From contig CAUCIO010000061.1 in assembly GCA_958442925.1 (NCBI GenBank), forward strand, positions 1 to 11,645: a DNA stretch of 11,645 nucleotides. Direction: 5' to 3'. The position numbers and the translations under genes were made by a program. This document shows positions 6,915 to 11,645 of this stretch, piece after piece. Within the stretch, counting starts at the first letter, position 1. Each line of letters begins with the position of its first letter. The notes below the pieces were generated by a model. That model was given only the letters and a program-made list of their open reading frames with translations. It made no database searches and was not told the origin of the DNA. Source of the stretch: an uncultured Clostridium sp. (GTDB lineage: Bacteria; Bacillota; Clostridia; Lachnospirales; Lachnospiraceae).

Positions 6915-7745
6915 TTATTTATAGCGCGCCCGAAATAATGGACGAAGTTCAGAAATCGGTCGTTTTTCCTCGATTAACTGCCGCATTTTTTCTGCTGATG
7001 CAGCAATTTTTTCTGCTTCCTCAATTACATCTTCTGCCAACTCGTAGGGAACAATACATACACCTGAATCATCTGCCACCATCAAATCTCCTGGCTCTAC
7101 CAGTTTTCCGCAAAGAGTAATAGGGCCGTTCATTTCTACGCATTCCATGCGATATTTACCTGTAATCTGTGTCGTTCCACAAGAAAATACCGGATATCCC
7201 ATTTCCCTGATAGAGCTGACGTCGCGGCAGCAGCCATTTACGATATTTCCAGCAAAGCCACAGCTCTTTCCAACTGTACAGCTTTGTCCTCCCATATTAG
7301 AGACTTCCAGATTTCCTCCAAAATCAGAGACCAAAACATCTCCTGGTTCTCCAATATAGTAAATATCTCTCGTGGACATAGCAATAAAGTCATGGTCATG
7401 GGCTCCCTGAGTCGGAGTTTTCCTCACTGGAATATTTCTGATTGTAACTGCTGGTCCTACAATTTTAGAGCCCGGAATAACCGGTTTAATATGAGAAGTG
7501 GGAATTGCACCGTCGATTCCATAGCCATCTAAAATATCGGAAACTGTAGTAGACATATCCTCCAATGCATAATAACGGTCAATAATTTCTTTCTTTACTC
7601 GTGGAAATGTAATCTTCGTAATCCGTTCTCTTGGAACCAACCCCCAAATCCGTCCTGCTTTTTCATATTCCTCATAATCTGCATCTCTTTTAGCTCGCTG
7701 TGCTGCTACATCCTCATTATAAGATTTTACCTGATCAAGATCCAT
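6915..7745 (-). CDS. RraA-like family protein, putative class II aldolase / oxaloacetate-type decarboxylase
   Basis: 276-aa soluble protein. The central part matches the RraA / HMG-CHA aldolase fold: LVSDFGG (148-154), MGG (161-163), and GNIVNGCCRD (166-175), the local form of the family's G-x-V-x-D-G-x-x-R-D. R174-D175 would match the pyruvate- and metal-binding Arg-Asp pair of Mg-dependent HMG/CHA aldolases, so an enzyme is more likely than an RNase E inhibitor. The usual DG is NG here. RraA itself is about 160 aa; this protein has about 60 extra N-terminal residues, charged and partly helical, and a helical tail. ATG 7745 is chosen for its AAGGAG site 9 nt upstream; the frame is open to 7805 without one. 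It is divergent from the IclR gene and near a transporter. Family members are often misnamed demethylmenaquinone methyltransferase. Substrate unknown. Confidence 0.83.
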   Translation of the reverse strand: MDLDQVKSYNEDVAAQRAKRDADYEEYEKAGRIWGLVPRERITKITFPRVKKEIIDRYYALEDMSTTVSDILDGYGIDGAIPTSHIKPVIPGSKIVGPAVTIRNIPVRKTPTQGAHDHDFIAMSTRDIYYIGEPGDVLVSDFGGNLEVSNMGGQSCTVGKSCGFAGNIVNGCCRDVSSIREMGYPVFSCGTTQITGKYRMECVEMNGPITLCGKLVEPGDLMVADDSGVCIVPYELAEDVIEEAEKIAASAEKMRQLIEEKRPISELRPLFRARYK

Positions 7746-7788
7746 GATTTTACTCTCCTTTGTCTTTTTTAGTGATTTCCAATTTTGT

Positions 7789-7818
7789 TTCCTATCAGAT
7801 AACATTGTTTACTTTTTC
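7789..7818. repeat. Shared promoter element, copy 1 (candidate IclR operator)
   Basis: 30-nt element that recurs at 8919-8947 in the same plus-strand orientation: 27 of 30 aligned columns match, with one single-base gap and two substitutions. Blocks TTCC, ATCAGATAA, ATTGTTTA and TTTTTC are identical. It starts about 7 bp after the -10 box of the RraA-like gene promoter, where a bound repressor would block initiation. The core GATAAC-ATT-GTTTAC is partly palindromic. Confidence 0.7.
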
Positions 7819-7824
7819 GAACTC

Positions 7825-7853
7825 AATGTACCATATTTTTATTTTTCTGTCAA
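7825..7853 (-). promoter_or_regulatory. Predicted promoter of the RraA-like gene
   Basis: On the minus strand a perfect TTGACA (7848-7853) is followed after 17 bp by TACATT (7825-7830), which matches the -10 consensus at four of six positions. This would give a leader of about 70 nt that carries the shared element at its 5' end. Confidence 0.65.
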
Positions 7854-7879
7854 CTAAACTCTCAAAATTTTATTTCATC

Positions 7880-7908
7880 TTTTCTTTTTTTTAAAGCTAT
7901 ATTATAAT
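7880..7908 (+). promoter_or_regulatory. Probable promoter of the IclR gene
   Basis: A perfect TATAAT (7903-7908) lies 39 bp before the start codon. The region at the -35 position (7880-7885, TTTTCT) is a poor match, so the promoter may be weak or need an activator. The shared element lies about 85 bp upstream of its -10 box. Confidence 0.45.
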
Positions 7909-7947
7909 TTAAAAAACAGCAAAGGAATTTCTCAAGGAGTGATTACC

Positions 7948-8697
7948 ATGAATTCAACTGAAAAAACAGCTGCCCTTCTTAAGCTTTTAGGGCAGTCTCC
8001 CTATGTACACAGCGTAACTGAGCTAGGTGAAAAAATCGGCTGCAGCAAAAGCGGAACCTTTAAGATTCTTGCAGTTTTAATGCAGAGTGGTTTAGTTTCT
8101 CAAACCTCTGAACACAAATATACCCTGGGGCCTGTTACTTACATTCTTGGCAAAACCTATGAAGAACATATTGGCCTATCCAAGATGGTAAAGCCATATC
8201 TGGAACGTCTCACAGAATTAACAGGAGAAAATGCCTCTTTCAGTATGCTTATTAACGGCAAGGCAAACTTGATTTATCGTGAAGAGAGCCGTCGGCAGGT
8301 TCGTGTAGTCGGACAGGTAGGTGAAGAACGCCCTCTCTATGCAGGTGCTACCGGAAAAGTGCTAGGGGCTTTTCAGGATGAAGAAGTAATACACAGACGA
8401 CTGATGGAGCAGCCTCTGATTCCTTTTACAGAAAAAACCATTACCTCTCCCAAAGAACTTCTCGATGAATATGAAAAAATCCGCTCACAGGGCTATGCAA
8501 TCAGTAATGGGGAACTGAATATTGAAACTGTCGGAATTGGAGCCCCTATTCGTGATTCATCTGGGAACGTGTGGGCTGCCATTTCTATCGGTGCCCCCCG
8601 CATGCGCATTGATGAAATCAAAATACAGCGATACATTTTTCTTATTCAGGAAACTGCTGAACAAATGACACGGGATATTCTTCATGAACAGCCCTAG
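7948..8697 (+). CDS. IclR-family transcriptional regulator
   Basis: 249-aa one-component regulator. An N-terminal winged helix-turn-helix (about 5-62) is recognisable from HSVTELGEKIGCSKSGTFKILAVL (21-44), followed by the wing HKYTLGP. The C-terminal IclR effector domain (about 75-245) shows YAGATGKVLGAF and the GYAISNGELNIETVGIGAPIRD stretch that lines the small-molecule pocket in the family. Length is typical. ATG 7948 is used because AAGGAG (7934-7939) ends 8 nt before it; the in-frame GTG at 7939 overlaps that site. It is transcribed away from the RraA-like gene and ahead of the transporter, so it probably controls both, with the pathway substrate or a product as ligand. A terminator follows directly, so it is monocistronic. 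Confidence 0.94.
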   Translation: MNSTEKTAALLKLLGQSPYVHSVTELGEKIGCSKSGTFKILAVLMQSGLVSQTSEHKYTLGPVTYILGKTYEEHIGLSKMVKPYLERLTELTGENASFSMLINGKANLIYREESRRQVRVVGQVGEERPLYAGATGKVLGAFQDEEVIHRRLMEQPLIPFTEKTITSPKELLDEYEKIRSQGYAISNGELNIETVGIGAPIRDSSGNVWAAISIGAPRMRIDEIKIQRYIFLIQETAEQMTRDILHEQP

Positions 8698-8700
8698 ACA

Positions 8701-8762
8701 AAAACTCAGCTGTCTTCCAGAACTGTTCACAGTCTTCTGGATGACGCTGAGTTTTATTTTTA
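8701..8762 (+). terminator. Intrinsic terminator of the IclR gene
   Basis: Perfect 10-bp outer stem AAAACTCAGC (8701-8710) / GCTGAGTTTT (8746-8755), continued by inner pairs GTC/GAC and TCCAGAA/TTCTGGA (8716-8722 / 8735-8741), followed by a T-rich run to 8762. It starts 4 bp after the stop codon. Confidence 0.88.
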
Positions 8763-8874
8763 AACCTTTCTATTTTTTGTTCTCCACAAGGAAACGATTA
8801 CCTGTCTTTATCACTAGTTTTATCTTTTCTTTTTTGTCTAATATGACAAATTTTATTTTTTTCCTTCTGAAAGG

Positions 8875-8903
8875 TTGAATTTTCCTCCTAAATTTGGTAT
8901 ATC
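8875..8903 (+). promoter_or_regulatory. Possible promoter of the transporter operon
   Basis: TTGAAT (8875-8880), 17 bp, then TATATC (8898-8903); both boxes are partial matches. It is supported mainly by position: the shared element begins 16 bp after the -10 box, a layout like that at the RraA-like gene. The rest of the A/T-rich gap 8763-8977 shows no gene. Confidence 0.4.
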
Positions 8904-8918
8904 TTTCATAACCCAATC

Positions 8919-8947
8919 TTCCAATCAGATAAATTGTTTATTTTTTC
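8919..8947. repeat. Shared promoter element, copy 2 (candidate IclR operator)
   Basis: 29-nt partner of the element at 7789-7818 (27 of 30 aligned columns identical). Its core ATAAA-TTG-TTTAT (8929-8941) is a perfect palindrome around a 3-bp centre, stronger than in copy 1. It lies in the 5' leader of the transporter operon, ending 11 bp before the AAGGAGG site. Confidence 0.7.
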
Positions 8948-8977
8948 ATATTTTATATAAGGAGGACTTATAATTCT

Positions 8978-10339
8978 ATGATTGGTATCGGAATTTGGGC
9001 CTTTATTATCTATATATCCTTTATTATCGGGTGGAACCTTCTTCTGAAGCGCAGCATAGCAGAGGCAATGGCATTAGGCCTGTTAATCGCAGCAGCTTTC
9101 AGTGGGCACAACATGATTACTGTTCTGAAAGAAAGCCTTATCAGCGCCTTTACCAGTAATGTCATGCTTGCCATCATGCTTTTTACTTTTATGTCTGCTA
9201 TTGTAACTGAGACAGGAATTATCAAACGCCTTGTCACAATTTTAAATTCTCGGCTCGGAAGGCTTAAGGGAGGGCCCGCATATATCTCGGCATGCGCCAG
9301 TGCCTTATTTGGTTTAATCGCAGGATCTGGTACTGGTAATGCAGCAGCTGTCGGTTCCATCACCATTCCCTGGATGTGCCAGAGCGGATGGTCCAAAAGC
9401 CTGGCAGCTACTATGATCGCCGGAAACGCCGGTTTAGGTATTGCTATGCCGCCATCAACGCCGATGCTTCTGATGCTGAGTTTCCCGCTTGTAGCAGAGA
9501 CTCTTACTACCAGTGATGTTTACTTTGCTTTGGCCTGCGGTGGAACCTGGACTTTACTCTGGCGTTTTATTCTTATTACTTACTATGTCAAGAAATATAA
9601 TATTCCTGCTCTTTCTAAAGATCAGATTCTTCCTGTGTCTACTGCTTTTAGAACAAGCGGAAGTTCTCTGACAATGTTCCTTGGCTGTATCATTCCCATT
9701 TGTCTTACTGTAGGGCCTATACATACATGGTTTGCAACCATGGAACAGTTTGGAGAAAAAGCCATTGGAGCTATCAATATCATTCTCTGGGTTCCAATCC
9801 TGATTGCTCTGATCTGTCTGATTGAAGGATGGAGGTATCTTCCTAAGGGTCTGTCCGGATTCAAGCAAATTCTTTTAAAAACCAGAAAAAGCTGTTCTAC
9901 CGTAGGAGGAATGTCATTTTTCTCTTTAGCTGGCAGTTCCGCTCTGGCAGCAGCAGGATTTGGCACAGATTTCCAGGTTCTTTTAGAAAATATGGAACTG
10001 CCTCTTATCGTTATGCTGTTTGTTATTGCAGCTGTTATTGCTTTAACAGCAGGCCCTTTAAACGGAAGTGCCACAATTATTGCACTAGGCTCTATTTCAT
10101 ATGCTGCCCTGGTAAATGCTGGTATCGATCCGGTTTGTGCCGTTGTAGCAATTTTAATTTTTGCTTCTACAGAAGGCGCATCACCGCCCAGCTCTGCTCC
10201 AATTTTTATTTCTTGCAGTATTGCAAAACTAGATAAAATTTCAGAGACATTTAAACCTCTGGTTTTTCATTATGTCATACCGATTATTCTCATCGGAATA
10301 CTGATAGCACTGGGAATTCTTCCCATTGTTCATCCTTAA
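8978..10339 (+). CDS. TRAP-type transporter large permease (DctM-like)
   Basis: 453-aa integral membrane protein with roughly 11-12 hydrophobic helices. Two related half-sites typical of the TRAP DctM/IT fold are visible: SGTGNAAAVGSITIP (117-131) with GIAMPPSTPM (154-163), and GPLNGSATIIALGS with EGASPPSSAPIF (399-410), the paired Na+/substrate-binding loops. It should import an organic anion with Na+. ATG 8978 is the only start near AAGGAGG (8959-8965); the spacing of 12 nt is a little long. It is followed 13 bp later by a small membrane-protein gene. TRAP systems normally need a DctQ-type small subunit and a DctP binding protein; neither is recognisable here, and the next gene is a terminator away and unrelated. 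Substrate unknown; the RraA-like enzyme suggests a keto or hydroxy acid. A related ion-transporter-superfamily assignment is possible. Confidence 0.83.
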   Translation: MIGIGIWAFIIYISFIIGWNLLLKRSIAEAMALGLLIAAAFSGHNMITVLKESLISAFTSNVMLAIMLFTFMSAIVTETGIIKRLVTILNSRLGRLKGGPAYISACASALFGLIAGSGTGNAAAVGSITIPWMCQSGWSKSLAATMIAGNAGLGIAMPPSTPMLLMLSFPLVAETLTTSDVYFALACGGTWTLLWRFILITYYVKKYNIPALSKDQILPVSTAFRTSGSSLTMFLGCIIPICLTVGPIHTWFATMEQFGEKAIGAINIILWVPILIALICLIEGWRYLPKGLSGFKQILLKTRKSCSTVGGMSFFSLAGSSALAAAGFGTDFQVLLENMELPLIVMLFVIAAVIALTAGPLNGSATIIALGSISYAALVNAGIDPVCAVVAILIFASTEGASPPSSAPIFISCSIAKLDKISETFKPLVFHYVIPIILIGILIALGILPIVHP

Positions 10340-10352
10340 AAGGAGAAAACGT

Positions 10353-10586
10353 ATGGAAAAATTTAAAAAACTGCTGGATTTCGCGTTTCTCATTACTATG
10401 CTTGCATACATTGGACTTTCTGCAGTGGTTGTTTTTGGACAAACTTTCGCTGTTCTTTCTTTAAATGGCCCTTTATGTCTGTGGTTTAAGGAACACTTTT
10501 TAGTCCCTGCCTGCACATTTTGTGGCTGCACAGGACTGATTGCATTTGTCATGAGTTATATCTACAAATGGAACAGCAACGATTAA
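10353..10586 (+). CDS. Small two-helix membrane protein, possible minimal partner of the permease
   Basis: 77-aa protein not recognised as a named family. It has a basic N-terminus (MEKFKKLL), a hydrophobic helix at about 9-36, a short loop, and a second hydrophobic segment at about 50-70 beginning with CTFCGC (cysteines 54, 57, 59; another at 42), ending in a polar tail. ATG 10353 has AAAAGGAG (10338-10345) 7 nt upstream and follows the permease stop by 13 bp, so the pair is one operon. Position suggests a subunit taking the place of the TRAP small permease DctQ, but DctQ has four helices and about 160 residues, so this is at most a reduced or different partner. The upstream frame is open to 10326, inside the permease, with no ribosome binding site. 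Confidence 0.75.
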   Translation: MEKFKKLLDFAFLITMLAYIGLSAVVVFGQTFAVLSLNGPLCLWFKEHFLVPACTFCGCTGLIAFVMSYIYKWNSND

Positions 10587-10631
10587 AGCAAAACACTTTA
10601 ATTAATCTTCAATTTCAACATCTTTCGTGAT

Positions 10632-10689
10632 ATAAAAAAAGCCAGACACTCTTTGGAGCATCTTCTCCAAATCATGTGTCTGGCTTTTT
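10632..10689. terminator. Bidirectional intrinsic terminator between convergent genes
   Basis: Perfect 14-bp stem AAAAAGCCAGACAC (10636-10649) / GTGTCTGGCTTTTT (10676-10689) with an inner TTTGGAG/CTCCAAA hairpin (10652-10658 / 10665-10671). The A-run on the left and T-run on the right give a U tail in either direction. It serves both the transporter operon and the minus-strand GGGtGRT gene. Confidence 0.93.
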
Positions 10690-10723
10690 AACTTACTACC
10701 TGATAAATCTGTCTGGCAGTTTA

Positions 10724-11645
10724 CTAGAACTTACCTTCCTTAGCTGCTTCCTCAATGGCAACTGCAACTGCAACAGTCATACCAACCATCGGGTTGTTTC
10801 CTGCGCCGATAAGACCCATCATCTCTACGTGAGCCGGAACGGAAGAAGAGCCTGCAAACTGTGCATCAGAGTGCATACGTCCTAATGTATCTGTCATACC
10901 GTAGGAAGCAGGACCTGCTGCCATGTTGTCCGGATGAAGAGTACGTCCTGTACCACCGCCGGAAGCAACGGAGAAGTATTTTTTGCCTTTTTCCAGGCAC
11001 TCTTTTTTGTAGGTACCTGCAACCGGATGCTGGAAACGTGTCGGGTTGGTGGAGTTACCTGTAATGGAAACGTCTACGCCCTCTTTCCACATGATAGCAA
11101 CACCTTCCGGAACGCTGTTAGCGCCGTAGCAGTTTACTTTTGCACGAAGGCCCTCAGAATAGGACTTGCGGGATACTTCCTTAACCTCGTTGGTGTAAGG
11201 ATCATACTCTGTTTCAACGAAGGTAAATCCGTTGATACGGGCAATAATCTGAGCTGCATCCTTGCCCAGACCGTTTAAGATAACGCGCAGAGGTTTCTGG
11301 CGAACCTTGTTTGCTTTCTCAGCGATACCGATAGCACCCTCAGCTGCTGCGAAGGACTCGTGGCCAGCCAGGAATGCGAAGCACTCGGTCTCCTCTTCCA
11401 GAAGCATCTTGCCCAGATTTCCATGTCCCAGACCTACCTTACGGGTATCTGCTACAGAACCAGGGATACAGAAAGCCTGCAGACCTTCACCGATTGCTGC
11501 TGCTGCGTCAGCTGCTTTTCTGCAGCCTTTCTTGATTGCGATAGCTGCACCAACGGTATAAGCCCATTTTGCATTCTCAAAGCAGATCGGCTGAATGCCT
11601 TCTACCATCTTGTATACGTCAAGACCTGCGTCTTTTGTAATCTTC
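10724..11645 (-). CDS. GGGtGRT-family protein (partial, 5' end outside window)
   Basis: The last 307 codons of a gene whose start lies beyond the window. The frame stays open through the in-frame Met at 11608 to the edge (upstream residues KITKDAGLDVYK), so that Met is unlikely to be the start. The signature SGGGTGRT is visible, with family-like stretches CFENAKWAYTVGAAIA near the visible N-terminus, HESFAAAEGAIG, NSTNPTRFQHPVAGTYKKEC, and SSVPAHVEMMGLIGAGNNPMVGMTVAVAVA near the C-terminus. The family is uncharacterised. From general knowledge it is usually paired with a glycine-rich SFCGS protein gene, which would have to lie outside this window. No signal peptide or membrane helix is seen in the part present. 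Codons look biased to CGT/GGT/ATC/AAC forms, as in highly expressed genes. It ends with tandem stops TAG TAA. Confidence 0.88.
   Translation of the reverse strand, partial: KITKDAGLDVYKMVEGIQPICFENAKWAYTVGAAIAIKKGCRKAADAAAAIGEGLQAFCIPGSVADTRKVGLGHGNLGKMLLEEETECFAFLAGHESFAAAEGAIGIAEKANKVRQKPLRVILNGLGKDAAQIIARINGFTFVETEYDPYTNEVKEVSRKSYSEGLRAKVNCYGANSVPEGVAIMWKEGVDVSITGNSTNPTRFQHPVAGTYKKECLEKGKKYFSVASGGGTGRTLHPDNMAAGPASYGMTDTLGRMHSDAQFAGSSSVPAHVEMMGLIGAGNNPMVGMTVAVAVAIEEAAKEGKF

Noticed and set aside
7746..7805. Upstream extension of the RraA-like gene to ATG 7805
   Set aside because: No ribosome binding site, and it would translate through part of the shared operator-like element; ATG 7745 has AAGGAG at normal spacing.
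8788..8802. Possible catabolite-response (cre) site upstream of the transporter promoter
   Set aside because: It misses two consensus positions, including the first TG, and is not symmetric enough to support CcpA binding.
8833..8850. TTTGTC/GACAAA hairpin followed by a T-rich run
   Set aside because: The 6-bp stem is A/T-rich and a strong terminator already lies 80 bp upstream; it is probably chance in this composition.
8763..8876. Inverted repeat AACCTTTC / GAAAGGTT about 98 bp apart
   Set aside because: The 8-bp arms are too short at this distance in A/T-rich DNA, and there is no transposase or target-site duplication to suggest a mobile element.
8684..8878. 64-codon plus-strand frame after the IclR gene
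   Set aside because: It overlaps the end of the IclR gene and runs through its terminator; the phenylalanine-rich product reflects T-rich intergenic DNA and no SD precedes it.

Overview
The window looks like chromosomal DNA of an anaerobic Clostridia-type Firmicute, most likely Lachnospiraceae. The evidence is AGGAGG-type ribosome binding sites before almost every gene, A/T-rich intergenic DNA with intrinsic terminators, a TPP riboswitch driving a thiW-thiM-thiE-thiD salvage operon, and a GGGtGRT-family gene. No rRNA, tRNA, CRISPR array or mobile element was seen.

Layout: (1) 1-2700, minus strand: a Cu(I)-exporting P1B ATPase (copA) with its own terminator and a strong promoter whose -35/-10 spacer is filled by a CsoR-like palindrome. 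The protein has a copper-binding HMA domain at each end. The C-terminal one is preceded inside the gene by a good Shine-Dalgarno and ATG, so a free CopZ-like chaperone may also be made. (2) 2742-6808, minus strand: a tightly packed thiamine salvage operon with promoter, TPP riboswitch, terminator hairpin, thiW (predicted thiazole ECF S-component), thiM, thiE, a HAD phosphatase, a thiamine-binding (DUF77/YqgV-type) protein and thiD. It can take up and phosphorylate thiazole, phosphorylate HMP and join them to thiamine phosphate. No de novo thiazole or HMP synthesis gene (thiG, thiH, thiC) lies in the window. The HAD enzyme is a candidate for removing the phosphate from thiamine phosphate.

(3) 6915-10586: a visibly more A/T-rich accessory cassette. 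It holds an RraA-like putative aldolase/decarboxylase (minus), a divergent IclR regulator (plus), a TRAP-type large permease (plus) and a 77-aa two-helix membrane protein coupled to it. A nearly identical 29-30 nt element sits just downstream of the predicted promoters of both the enzyme and the transporter, and is the best candidate for the IclR operator. This looks like an uptake-and-cleavage regulon for an unidentified organic acid, with no TRAP binding protein visible. (4) 10632-10689: a strong bidirectional terminator, followed by the 3' part of a minus-strand GGGtGRT-family gene of unknown function that runs off the window.

Several starts were moved from the longest reading frame to the codon with a ribosome binding site (HAD, thiM, thiW, RraA-like, IclR, small membrane protein). 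All family calls come from reading motifs by eye; no database search was run.
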